This document shows, piece by piece, positions 19,036-27,553 of a stretch of 64,000 nucleotides of DNA. Source of the stretch: Dictyoglomus sp. (lineage in GTDB: Bacteria; Dictyoglomota; Dictyoglomia; Dictyoglomales; Dictyoglomaceae); assembly GCA_025060475.1 (NCBI GenBank), contig JANXBZ010000001.1, positions 62,001-126,000 on the forward strand, written 5' to 3'. Each line of letters opens with the position of its first letter. The stretch's first letter is position 1. The notes beneath the pieces were generated by a model that saw only the letters and a program-made list of their open reading frames with translations, was not told the origin of the DNA and did not search any database. Position numbers and translations under genes: made by a program.

Positions 19036-19102
19036 GGGGGCAATAAATCTATTTCTAATTATTTTCTTGTTTGTTCTAGTAGAGAAGTATAAAAATTTAT
19101 TG

Positions 19103-19108
19103 TATAAT
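19103..19108 (+). promoter_or_regulatory. -10 element directly before the MEMO-like gene
   Basis: A perfect TATAAT lies eight bases before the ATG at 19116, with no Shine-Dalgarno sequence between. The expected transcript start coincides with the ATG, so the mRNA would be leaderless. No good -35 is seen at the normal distance. Confidence 0.55.
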
Positions 19109-19115
19109 TATACTC

Positions 19116-19910
19116 ATGAAAAGATTACCACAGGTAGCAGGATATTTTTATCCGAGAGATAAGGAAGAACTTATTAAATACTTAGAAAAATTTATAAAAA
19201 GAGAAGAAAAAACTATAAGAGCTAAAGGCTGTATCTCTCCCCATGCAGGATATATATATTCGGGTTCTATTGCAGGAAAAGTTTATTCAGGTATAGATAT
19301 TCCCGATAAAGTTATTCTGTTAGGACCTAATCATCATGGTTTAGGTTATCCTTCATCTATTTATTCTAAGGGTTCTTGGTCTACTCCTCTAGGAGAAACC
19401 GAAATTGATGAAGATTTGGCTAATAAAATATTGAAAAATTCAAAATATTTAAAGGAAGATTTCTCCGCTCATTCTTTAGAACATTCTCTTGAAGTTCAAC
19501 TGCCATTCCTCCAATATCTGAATCCAAAGGTTAAGATAGTTCCAATAAATATATATGATTATAACTGGAATAATTTAGAAGATTTAGCTACTGCTATAAA
19601 AAATAGCATAGATAGAGATATATTAATTGTTGCAAGTTCAGACTTTTCCCACTATGAACCTCATGAGATAGCTAAAGAAAAAGATTACTACGCAATAGAG
19701 GCTATTTTAAATATAGATCCAAAAGAATTTTATGAAAGAGTTAAAAAAAGAAAAATAAGTATATGTGGAATTGGGCCTATTATTACATTGCTTTTAGTCC
19801 TTAATAGTCTAGGAATTAAAAATTCAAAGCTTGTAGATTACAAGACTTCAGGTGATGTAACTGAAGAATATGAAGCTGTAGTAGGATATGCAGGAATAAT
19901 ATTTTTCTAA
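19116..19910 (+). CDS. MEMO1 family protein (AmmeMemoRadiSam system protein B)
   Basis: A 264-residue protein of the MEMO family, a fold related to extradiol dioxygenases. Seen patterns: VAGYFYPRDKEEL near the start, SPHAGYIYSGSIAGKVYS (about 42-59) with a conserved His, LLGPNHHG (about 70-77), HSLEVQLPFLQYL (about 125), VASSDFSHYEP (about 182) and CGIGPI (about 215). In some genomes it is grouped with an AMMECR1 domain and a radical SAM protein; neither is nearby here. The biochemical role in bacteria is not established. It is the first gene of the plus-strand series and ends one base before pth. Confidence 0.88.
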   Translation: MKRLPQVAGYFYPRDKEELIKYLEKFIKREEKTIRAKGCISPHAGYIYSGSIAGKVYSGIDIPDKVILLGPNHHGLGYPSSIYSKGSWSTPLGETEIDEDLANKILKNSKYLKEDFSAHSLEHSLEVQLPFLQYLNPKVKIVPINIYDYNWNNLEDLATAIKNSIDRDILIVASSDFSHYEPHEIAKEKDYYAIEAILNIDPKEFYERVKKRKISICGIGPIITLLLVLNSLGIKNSKLVDYKTSGDVTEEYEAVVGYAGIIFF

Positions 19911-20492
19911 ATGACTGAGAGATTAGCTATTATAGGCTTAGGAAATCCAGGCTTTGAATACTCTAGAACCCGTCATAATATTGGTTTTATGATTGTAGAT
20001 TATCTACAAAATTACTTTAATTTCCCTAAATACCAGATTAAAGCTTTATATCATGTCACCTTTAAAGAAATTTTAAACAAGAAAATATACTTAATAAAAC
20101 CGCAAACATACATGAATTTAAGTGGTATTGGAGTGAAAGAATTTCTTCTTTATCAGTCTCTTGATCTTAGAGAAATTCTTGTGGTTCATGATGACTTAGA
20201 TTTGGAGTTGGGAAGAATAAGAATTAGATATAACGGTAAAGACGGTGGACATAAGGGAATCAAATCTATAATTGAGGAATTAAATTCTAAAGATTTTTAT
20301 AGAATGCGAATTGGGATAGGAAGGCCTAGATCTAAAGAAGAAATAGTAGAATATGTACTTTCGAATTTCAAAGATGAAGAGATAGAAATTATCCATAAAG
20401 TTATTAAATTGACTCCTGAAATAGTTAAAGTTATTTTAGAGGAGGGATGGGAAAAAGCACAAAACATCTTTAATAGAAAATGTTTACCTTGA
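19911..20492 (+). CDS. pth: Peptidyl-tRNA hydrolase
   Basis: A 193-residue enzyme that releases peptides from peptidyl-tRNA dropped by ribosomes. Family motifs: IIGLGNPGFEYSRTRHNIGF (residues 6-25, including the catalytic His), KPQTYMNLSG (about 64-73), VVHDDLDLELG (about 93) and GKDGGHKGIKSI (about 107). The length is standard. The ATG starts directly after the stop of the MEMO gene, and the end overlaps mfd by 13 bases. Confidence 0.96.
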   Translation: MTERLAIIGLGNPGFEYSRTRHNIGFMIVDYLQNYFNFPKYQIKALYHVTFKEILNKKIYLIKPQTYMNLSGIGVKEFLLYQSLDLREILVVHDDLDLELGRIRIRYNGKDGGHKGIKSIIEELNSKDFYRMRIGIGRPRSKEEIVEYVLSNFKDEEIEIIHKVIKLTPEIVKVILEEGWEKAQNIFNRKCLP

Positions 20493-23400
20493 AAAAGTAT
20501 ATTAATGAAGATGAAGACTTAAAGACCCTTTTAGAAGAAATTAAAAATAAGAAAGAGATAAAAATTGCTGGTATTTGTGAAGGATTTTTCCCTCTTTTTT
20601 TATATTTTCTGAATTCTAATTATAACTCACATATTTTGTGGATTGTAAACAATGAAGATAAATTAGAATCATGGAATTTTCTTTCTCAGTATATAGAAAA
20701 TTTTTATACTTTTTTACCATTTGTCCATCTTCCTTATGAAAAACCATTAAGATCTCCTACTACAGAAAGTAAAAGAATTAAAGTTCTTGAAAAAATTTTA
20801 AAAAACGAAAAGTCTTTTATCTTAGCACCCCTAAAGTCATTGATTTATCCGTTACTTTCTCCTCAAAAGTTAAAAGAAAGTTTTATTTTGCTAAAAAAGG
20901 GCACAGAGATTAAAAGAGAAAAAATCTTAGAATATTTACTAACAAATTCTTATGAAAAAACTGATAGAGTAGAGAGAATGGGACAATTTAGCATAAGAGG
21001 GGGAATCATAGATATATTTTCCCCTTCGAGCTCTCTTCCTTTAAGAATTGAGTTTCTAGGTGATGAAATAGAATCTTTAAGATTTTTTGACCATGAGACT
21101 CAAAGATCTGTGAGATTAATTGACGAATTCTCTCTGTCACCTCTTAATGAATTATTAGGAGAAAAAAATGAAGAAAAATTGTTCCATAAAGAGGAAAAAT
21201 TTACTTTCTTTGATTATTTACCTTCTAACACTCTAATAATATTGGAAGATCTTAATGAGAGTATTAAAATACTTGAATTATGGGAAAATAAAGGAAAAGA
21301 AAACTTCGAAAGAAGAATATCTTACAAAGAGAAACTACCTAAAGACTTATATTTAAATAAGCTCATCTTCTCTAGATATATTGAAAATTTTCCTAGAATC
21401 TTAATAAACTCCTATTGGAATCCTGATATTATCTTTTCTTTTTCTTCCCCACCTACTTATAGGGGAAAGATTGAAATCCTAGAAAAAGACTTAGAAAGAT
21501 ATTTGACTGAGGGATGGAATATATATATCCAAAGTTATTATAAAGAAATTTTAGAAGAAAAAACTAAAAAAATTGCAAACAAAATAAAATTTTTAATTTC
21601 TGAAGAACTACAAGAGGGATTTATCTGGGAGAAACTAAAAATCTTATTATTAACGGATAAAGAAATATTTGGATGGAAAAAGAAAAAACCTATAAAGGTT
21701 ATTAAAAGTAATAATAAAGTAGATTTAAGTCATTTCGAAATTGGAGATTATATTGTACATATAAATTATGGTATAGGTAGGTTTTTAGGTTTAAAAAAAC
21801 TAACAATAAAGGGTGAAACTAAAGAATACATTCAATTAGAATATGCAGATCAAACTTACGTATTTGTTCCTTTAGAAGAAATGCATTTAATTCAAAAGTA
21901 TGTTTCTCCCAGTGGACAAAACCCAGTATTAAGCAGATTAGGAACAAAATCTTGGGAAGAAACAAAAAAGAAAGTGAAAGAATCAGTAAAAGAAATCGCA
22001 CGAGAATTAATAAAAATGTATGCAAAAAGAGAAATAGAGGAGGGTTATGCTTTTTCTCAAGATACTGAATGGCAAAGAGAATTAGAAGCAAGTTTTCCAT
22101 ACGAGGAAACTGAAGATCAAATAAAAGCTCTTTACGAGATTAAGAAAGATATGGAATCTAAAAAACCAATGGAAAGAGTTTTAATTGGAGATGTTGGCTT
22201 TGGAAAAACAGAATTGGCTTTAAGAGCAAGCTTTAAAGCAGTTCTAGATGGAAAACAAGTAGCAATATTAGTTCCCACCACTCTTCTTGCCTTCCAACAT
22301 TGGAGAGTTTTTAAAGAAAGATTAAATGCTTTTCCTGTAAATGTAGAAGTCTTAAGTAGATTAAAATCTAGTTCAGAACAAAAGAAAATTTTAAAAAGAT
22401 TAAAAAAAGGAGAAATAGATATTTTAATTGGAACTCATAGAATTTTGCAAAAGGATGTAGAATTTAAAGACTTAGGATTAATAATAGTAGATGAAGAACA
22501 TAGATTCGGCGTTTTTCAGAAAGAAGGATTCAAAAAGAAATATCCTAATGTGGATATTCTTTATCTTTCTGCTACCCCAATACCACGAACTCTTTCTATG
22601 GTACTGAGTGGGATAAGACAATTTTCTGTTTTAGAAACACCTCCCCAAAATAGACTTCCTATAGAGACTTTTGTTGTGGAATTTAATCCTCAGATAATTC
22701 GAGAAGGAATCAAGAGAGAATTAGAAAGAAATGGACAGGTATATTATATCTGTAACGATATATCTCGTTTAGAGTCTATTGCTAAAATGCTAAATAATTT
22801 AGTTCCAGAAGCAAGAATTGGTATTGTCCATGGAAAAATGGAAGAAAAAGAATTAACAAAGACAATGTCAGAGTTTTATGAAGGGAAAATTGATATTCTT
22901 ATTGCAACAACAATTGTAGAATCAGGTCTAGATGTTCCCAATGCTAATACTCTAATTGTTGAAAATGCAGAACATATGGGATTAGCGCAACTTTATCAAC
23001 TGAGAGGAAGAATAGGAAGATCATCGAGAAAGGCTTATGCATATTTCTTACATTCTCCCTTGAAATCATTATCTACAGAAGGCATAAAAAGATTAGAAGC
23101 TTTAAAAGAATTTTCTGCCTTAGGTTCAGGCTTAAGATTAGCATTAAGAGATTTAGAAATAAGAGGGGCAGGAAATTTATTAGGAAAAGAACAACACGGA
23201 CATATGGAAGAAGTTGGATTCTATCTTTATATGCAGATGTTAGAAGAAGCAATTAAAGAGTTGAAACAAGAAAAAGAGGAAAAAATAGATTGCAGAATAT
23301 CTTTACCTTATTCTGTGTTTATTCCTGAAAATTATATCTCAAATGCAAGTGAAAGAATTTATTATTATCAAAAACTCGTAAAACTCGAAAATTTAGAATC

Positions 23401-23665
23401 TCTAGAAGAAATAAAAGAAGAAATGGAAGATATTTATGGAAAGATACCTAAAGAGATTCAAGTCTTATTTATCTTAGCAGAGATAAAATATAGGGCTCAG
23501 AAGATGAAAATTTCTAAGATTGATATTTCAAGAGACAAGGCTATATTTTATTTCTCCAATGGGAAAAGAGAACTTTCTTTACCAAATGGAGATTTTATTA
23601 TCCAAGGTAAGTTTATAATTAAATTTTTAAGCGAGATCTCACTAGTTTATGGAAAAAAACCGTGA
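20480..23665 (+). CDS. mfd: Transcription-repair coupling factor Mfd
   Basis: A 1061-residue DNA translocase that removes stalled RNA polymerase and recruits UvrA. Layout: UvrB-like N-terminal part with RMGQFSIRGGIIDIFSP (about 155-175), the RNA polymerase interaction domain starting at IGDYIVHINYGIGRF (about 420), helicase motifs GDVGFGKTELALRA (about 570), DEEHRFG (about 673), SATPIPRTLSM and the TRG motif near QLYQLRGRIGRS (about 835), then the TRCF C-terminal domain. It is slightly shorter than Mfd of E. coli or B. subtilis. It overlaps pth by 13 bases, a conserved pairing in Firmicutes. Confidence 0.97.
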   Translation: MFTLKKYINEDEDLKTLLEEIKNKKEIKIAGICEGFFPLFLYFLNSNYNSHILWIVNNEDKLESWNFLSQYIENFYTFLPFVHLPYEKPLRSPTTESKRIKVLEKILKNEKSFILAPLKSLIYPLLSPQKLKESFILLKKGTEIKREKILEYLLTNSYEKTDRVERMGQFSIRGGIIDIFSPSSSLPLRIEFLGDEIESLRFFDHETQRSVRLIDEFSLSPLNELLGEKNEEKLFHKEEKFTFFDYLPSNTLIILEDLNESIKILELWENKGKENFERRISYKEKLPKDLYLNKLIFSRYIENFPRILINSYWNPDIIFSFSSPPTYRGKIEILEKDLERYLTEGWNIYIQSYYKEILEEKTKKIANKIKFLISEELQEGFIWEKLKILLLTDKEIFGWKKKKPIKVIKSNNKVDLSHFEIGDYIVHINYGIGRFLGLKKLTIKGETKEYIQLEYADQTYVFVPLEEMHLIQKYVSPSGQNPVLSRLGTKSWEETKKKVKESVKEIARELIKMYAKREIEEGYAFSQDTEWQRELEASFPYEETEDQIKALYEIKKDMESKKPMERVLIGDVGFGKTELALRASFKAVLDGKQVAILVPTTLLAFQHWRVFKERLNAFPVNVEVLSRLKSSSEQKKILKRLKKGEIDILIGTHRILQKDVEFKDLGLIIVDEEHRFGVFQKEGFKKKYPNVDILYLSATPIPRTLSMVLSGIRQFSVLETPPQNRLPIETFVVEFNPQIIREGIKRELERNGQVYYICNDISRLESIAKMLNNLVPEARIGIVHGKMEEKELTKTMSEFYEGKIDILIATTIVESGLDVPNANTLIVENAEHMGLAQLYQLRGRIGRSSRKAYAYFLHSPLKSLSTEGIKRLEALKEFSALGSGLRLALRDLEIRGAGNLLGKEQHGHMEEVGFYLYMQMLEEAIKELKQEKEEKIDCRISLPYSVFIPENYISNASERIYYYQKLVKLENLESLEEIKEEMEDIYGKIPKEIQVLFILAEIKYRAQKMKISKIDISRDKAIFYFSNGKRELSLPNGDFIIQGKFIIKFLSEISLVYGKKP

Positions 23666-23712
23666 TATAATCCCAAGAGATTTAAAAAATAAATTGAAGA
23701 GGTGATAGGAAC

Positions 23713-24783
23713 ATGGATTTAAAAGGAACTTTTCAAAAAATTTTTATCATTCTTACTATTATTGGTGCGTTAATAGGAATTTCTATTGCTTTCATTTATT
23801 ATCAGATGAATAATTATCCCGTAGTAAAAGTAAATGGACTTAATATTTCTAGAGCAGATTATAAAGATCAATTTAAAAGAGTTAAGGATCAATATGCAAT
23901 TTATTTTGGTGTCGATTTTACTACTACTGATGGCAAAAAGCTCTTATCTACAGTAAAAAACGAGGCTATAAAAAGTTTAGCTCAATGGAAAATAATAGAA
24001 GCTGAGGCAAAGAAAAGAGAAATAAGTGTAAGTAATAGAGAAGTTGAAGATAAGTTCAAAGAAATCGAAAAACAATTTTCAACAAAACTTCAATTTGAAA
24101 TGGCATTAGCTCAATATGGATTAACTCCAAGCTCCTTTAAAAGAGAAATTAAGAAAAGTCTATTATCCTCTAAGCTTATGGCAGAAATTGGGAAAGATGA
24201 AAAAGTCAACGAGAATGAGATGAAAAAATATTATGAAGAGAATAAATATCTTTTCGAAAATCCTAAACAATATAAGGTTTCAATAATATTAATTAAGGAT
24301 GAAAAGAAAGCAAAAGAGGTTGCGAAAGAAATAAAAGATAAAAAAATATCTTTTGCTGACGCTGCTAAAAAGTATTCTGAGGATTCTTCAACTAAGGACA
24401 AGGGTGGAGATTTAGGTTATATTTCTTCAGGATATCTACCAGCAGAAGTGGAAAAAGTTACTTTTACTCTTCCTTTAAATCAAGTAAGTAATCCAATAAA
24501 AACAGATCAAGGATATTACATAACAACGGTAAGTGAAATAAAAGAAGCATATACTCTTCCATATATCCAGGCAAAACCAGAAATAGAAAAAACTCTTCTT
24601 AATGAGAAAAGAAGCAAAGTATTCAACAAATGGTTAGAAGAACAGTATAAAAAAGCAAAGATAGAAAAAGATTTCTCTGATAAAGATATATGGATGAGGC
24701 TATGGAGAAAATTGATTCAATTCCAGCAAATCTTTTATAGATCGGAAGCAAAAACCCCCTTACCATCCACAGAAGAGTTGTAG
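23713..24783 (+). CDS. PpiC-type peptidyl-prolyl isomerase / foldase (SurA/PrsA-like)
   Basis: A 356-residue exported foldase. It has an N-terminal membrane anchor (about 8-30; no lipobox Cys seen), a SurA_N-like helical chaperone part starting at VVKVNGLNISRADYK (about 37-170) and a parvulin domain (about 182-275) with ISFADAAKKYSEDSSTKDKGGDLGYIS-like sequence split over residues 212-238. It helps exported proteins to fold at the outer face of the membrane. A similar gene follows mfd in Bacillus and related groups. Start: ATG with GAGGTGATAGG upstream. Confidence 0.88.
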   Translation: MDLKGTFQKIFIILTIIGALIGISIAFIYYQMNNYPVVKVNGLNISRADYKDQFKRVKDQYAIYFGVDFTTTDGKKLLSTVKNEAIKSLAQWKIIEAEAKKREISVSNREVEDKFKEIEKQFSTKLQFEMALAQYGLTPSSFKREIKKSLLSSKLMAEIGKDEKVNENEMKKYYEENKYLFENPKQYKVSIILIKDEKKAKEVAKEIKDKKISFADAAKKYSEDSSTKDKGGDLGYISSGYLPAEVEKVTFTLPLNQVSNPIKTDQGYYITTVSEIKEAYTLPYIQAKPEIEKTLLNEKRSKVFNKWLEEQYKKAKIEKDFSDKDIWMRLWRKLIQFQQIFYRSEAKTPLPSTEEL

Positions 24784-24869
24784 TTAAAAATCAAGAAAAA
24801 ATAATAGTTCTAAACTATAGAAAAAAGCTTTTTTTGGCATAAAAAACTTAAAAAAATATTGGGTATCTC

Positions 24870-24897
24870 TTGTTTTTTTTAAAGGTAATGCTATAAT
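24870..24897 (+). promoter_or_regulatory. Promoter before mazG
   Basis: TTGTTT (24870-24875) and TATAAT (24892-24897) are separated by 16 bases, giving a start near 24904 and a leader of about 45 bases before the mazG ATG. A weak hairpin and T-tract (about 24807-24835) just upstream could end the previous transcript. Confidence 0.6.
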
Positions 24898-24948
24898 TAT
24901 AGAGAAAATCGAAGGAATTTTAGCGATATAAAATATAGGTAGGTTCAA

Positions 24949-25716
24949 ATGGAAGAATTATGTAAAAATTTTATAGAATTGGTAAATATTCTTCAGAAAG
25001 TGAGGAGAGAATGTCCTTGGGACAAGAAACAAACCCCTTATTCTCTCTTGACATACTTCTTAGAGGAAACTTACGAACTTGTAGAGAGTATTCAAGAAAA
25101 TAAGGAAGAAAATATAAAGGAAGAACTAGGAGATGTTCTTATCCATGTAATTATGCAAAGTATAATGGCAGAAGAGAGAAAAAGTTTTAATTTATCTGAT
25201 GTATTAAAACTTGTCAAAGATAAACTTATAACAAGACATCCCCATATTTTTGGAGAAAAAGAAGTTAAGAATGTAGAGGAAGTTCTAGTTAATTGGGAAA
25301 ACATAAAACAAGAAGAAAATAATAAGGGAATTTTAGATGGAGTTCCCAAAACATTACCCTCACTTCTTGCTTCCCTAAGAATTCAAGAAAAAGTATCTCA
25401 TGTTGGATTTGACTGGAAAAATGTTCACGAAGTATTTCCTAAACTAAAAGAAGAATTAGCCGAATTAGAGGATGCATTGAGTACTGAGAGAAAAGAAAAA
25501 ATAGAAGAGGAGATCGGTGATCTATTATTTAGTATTGTAAACCTTTCTCGACATTTAGGAATAAATCCTGAATTTGCCTTAAAAAACACTAATAAAAAGT
25601 TTATTGAAAGATTTAAATTCGTAGAAAAAAAAGTAAAAGAAACAGGAAGAAACTGGGAAGATCTGACCTTAGAAGAGATGGATAAATGGTGGGAATCTTC
25701 TAAAAATCTTTTTTAA
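24949..25716 (+). CDS. mazG: Nucleoside triphosphate pyrophosphohydrolase MazG
   Basis: A 255-residue protein with two MazG-type repeats. The first has CPWDKKQTPYSLLTYFLEETYELVE (split at residues 21-45) and ELGDVLIHVIMQ (about 58-70), with the EExxE/ExxD metal-binding pattern. The second begins near KVSHVGFDW and has EEIGDLLFSIVNLSRHLG (about 185). It hydrolyses nucleoside triphosphates, probably cleaning unusual ones. It lies 28 bases before the HU gene, an order also known from Bacillus. Confidence 0.95.
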   Translation: MEELCKNFIELVNILQKVRRECPWDKKQTPYSLLTYFLEETYELVESIQENKEENIKEELGDVLIHVIMQSIMAEERKSFNLSDVLKLVKDKLITRHPHIFGEKEVKNVEEVLVNWENIKQEENNKGILDGVPKTLPSLLASLRIQEKVSHVGFDWKNVHEVFPKLKEELAELEDALSTERKEKIEEEIGDLLFSIVNLSRHLGINPEFALKNTNKKFIERFKFVEKKVKETGRNWEDLTLEEMDKWWESSKNLF

Positions 25717-25744
25717 AACCTGCCTGGAAAGGGGGTGAAAAAGA

Positions 25745-26020
25745 ATGAAGAAGGCAGAATTTATCTCTAAAGTAGCAGAAAAAGCAAAAATTACAAAGAA
25801 AGAAGCCGCAAAAGTGGTTAATAGCGTAATAGAAACCATAACTGAGACTCTTGCAAAAGGAGAGCCAGTTCAATTTGTAGGTTTTGGAACTTTCTCCGTT
25901 AGAAAAAGAGCAGCAAGAGAAGGAAGAAATCCTCGTACACAACAACCAATTAAAATTCCTGCAACAAAGGTACCAGTTTTTCGTGCTGGAAAAGAATTAA
26001 GAGAAGCTGTGAAGAAATAA
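25745..26020 (+). CDS. hup: DNA-binding protein HU
   Basis: A 91-residue histone-like protein with the standard HU sequence: KAEFISKVAEKAKITKKEA at the start, VQFVGFGTFSVRKRAAREGRN in the middle and the DNA-binding arm NPRTQQPIKIPATKVPVFRAG. It bends and compacts DNA. The start ATG is preceded by a strong AAAGGGGGTGA. A strong terminator follows within 15 bases. Confidence 0.97.
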   Translation: MKKAEFISKVAEKAKITKKEAAKVVNSVIETITETLAKGEPVQFVGFGTFSVRKRAAREGRNPRTQQPIKIPATKVPVFRAGKELREAVKK

Positions 26021-26033
26021 ATATTCGCCTTTT

Positions 26034-26064
26034 CAGGCTGGGGAATCCCCAGCCTGATTTTTTT
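26034..26064 (+). terminator. Strong intrinsic terminator between HU and gcvT
   Basis: An almost perfect palindrome (CAGGCTGGGG with CCCCAGCCTG, 26034-26056) is followed by seven T residues (26058-26064). The next gene, gcvT, starts only 18 bases later, with no promoter in the gap. Confidence 0.9.
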
Positions 26065-26081
26065 CACAAAGGGGTGAAATT

Positions 26082-27173
26082 ATGGCAAAGAGGCTCTATT
26101 TAGAAGAAGAACATGCTAAATTAAACCCCAAATTTATAGAGTTTGCAGGATGGTATATGCCTTTAGAATACCAGGGAATAATTAAAGAACATCTTCAAGT
26201 AAGGACTAAATCAGGTATATTTGATATCTCTCATATGGGAAGAATAAGAATTAAGGGAAAAAGCTCTTATGAATTTCTTCAAAGAATTACCTCCAATGAT
26301 CTTGATAAATTATATCCAGGAAAAGCTCAATATTCCTTGATTTTATCTCCTAAAGGAACCATTTTAGATGATGTTATCCTTTACATGATAAATAAAGAAG
26401 AATACCTTTTAGTAGTTAATGCAGGAAATAAGGATAAGATTTTATCTTGGATAGAGGAGAATAAATCTAAGGATATTGAAATTGAGGATCAAAGTGAATT
26501 TCTGATCTTATTTGCATTACAAGGACCTTTATCAGAATCTATTCTTCAACCCCTCATAAAAGAGGACCTTTCAAAATTAAAATATTACCATTTTTATATA
26601 ACTCAAATATTTGAAACTCAAGTAATCCTTTCAAGAACTGGCTATACGGGAGAAGATGGCTTTGAAATTTTTATCCCCAAATATAAAGCTAAGGAGCTTT
26701 GGAGATACTTCCTAGAAAATCCCAATGTCCTTCCTTGTGGTCTAGGAGCAAGAGACTCTTTGAGAATAGAAATGGGATATCCTTTATATGGGCATGAAAT
26801 TGATGAAAATACAACTCCCTGGGAAGCTAATCTTTCTTTTACTGTAAAACTTGATAAATCTTATGATTTTATTGGAAGAAAGGCATTGCTCGAGTTAAAA
26901 GATAAAAAAACTAAATTTCTTATCGCCTTTGAACTTTTAGAGACGAGTATACCAAGAAAAGGACATGAAATTTTTTATAATGATGAAAAATTTGGCTGGG
27001 TCACTAGTGGTACTTTTTCTCCAATATTAAAAAAGGGAATTGGAATGGGATATTTAAAAAAAGAATTTCTAGAAGGAAATTTAGAGGTTGCAATTAGAGA
27101 CAAAAAAGTTAAGATAAAAATAGTTAAACTTCCATTTATTAAAAATACCTCAATTAAGAAAGGAGTGAAATAA
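26082..27173 (+). CDS. gcvT: Glycine cleavage system T protein (aminomethyltransferase)
   Basis: A 363-residue tetrahydrofolate-dependent enzyme that takes the aminomethyl group from the lipoyl arm of GcvH and gives methylene-THF and ammonia. Family patterns: EFAGWYMPLEY (about 20-30), GIFDISHMGRI (about 45), NDLDKLYPGKAQYSLIL (about 70), RTGYTGEDGFEIF (about 187), GARDSLRIEMGYPLYGHEI (about 223-241) and the C-terminal IPRKGHEI barrel. The length is normal. First gene of the gcv cluster, with SD AAAGGGGTGA close to the terminator hairpin. Confidence 0.97.
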   Translation: MAKRLYLEEEHAKLNPKFIEFAGWYMPLEYQGIIKEHLQVRTKSGIFDISHMGRIRIKGKSSYEFLQRITSNDLDKLYPGKAQYSLILSPKGTILDDVILYMINKEEYLLVVNAGNKDKILSWIEENKSKDIEIEDQSEFLILFALQGPLSESILQPLIKEDLSKLKYYHFYITQIFETQVILSRTGYTGEDGFEIFIPKYKAKELWRYFLENPNVLPCGLGARDSLRIEMGYPLYGHEIDENTTPWEANLSFTVKLDKSYDFIGRKALLELKDKKTKFLIAFELLETSIPRKGHEIFYNDEKFGWVTSGTFSPILKKGIGMGYLKKEFLEGNLEVAIRDKKVKIKIVKLPFIKNTSIKKGVK

Positions 27174-27551
27174 ATGTATCCTGAAGATAGAAAATATTCA
27201 AAAGAACATGAGTGGGTAAAAATAGAAGGCAAAGAAGCTATGATTGGAATCACATATTATGCTCAAAAAGAATTGGGAGATGTAGTTTATGTAGAGCTTC
27301 CAGAGCTTGGAAAAGAAATAAAGCAGGGAGAAGTTATTGCTACTTTGGAATCTGTAAAAACTGCGTCTGAAGTTTATTCTCCACTTTCAGGAAAAATTAT
27401 TAAAATAAATGAAAAATTAAAAGATAAACCTGAATTAATAAACGAAGATCCATATAACAATGGATGGATAGTAGTACTAGAAATCTCTAATCCCCAGGAA
27501 TATAATAATCTATTATCTTGTGAAGAATACAAAAAGTTTATAGAGGAATAA
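27174..27551 (+). CDS. gcvH: Glycine cleavage system H protein (lipoyl carrier)
   Basis: A 125-residue carrier protein. The lipoylated Lys is K62 in TLESVKTASEVYSP. Start MYPEDRKYSKEHEWV and end NPQEYNNLLSCEEYKKFI are typical. The ATG starts immediately after the gcvT stop. The octanoyl/lipoyl group would be made by LipB (54283) and, I infer, the two radical SAM proteins encoded at 30333-32101 in the same operon. Confidence 0.97.
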   Translation: MYPEDRKYSKEHEWVKIEGKEAMIGITYYAQKELGDVVYVELPELGKEIKQGEVIATLESVKTASEVYSPLSGKIIKINEKLKDKPELINEDPYNNGWIVVLEISNPQEYNNLLSCEEYKKFIEE

Positions 27552-27553
27552 AT

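Noticed and set aside
21819-22100. Minus-strand frame of 93 codons within mfd
   Set aside because: Antisense to the conserved Mfd RNA polymerase interaction domain; the composition is that of a shadow frame.
25981-26082. Glycine riboswitch before gcvT
   Set aside because: The gap is only 61 bases and is filled by the terminator hairpin; no glycine aptamer could fit.
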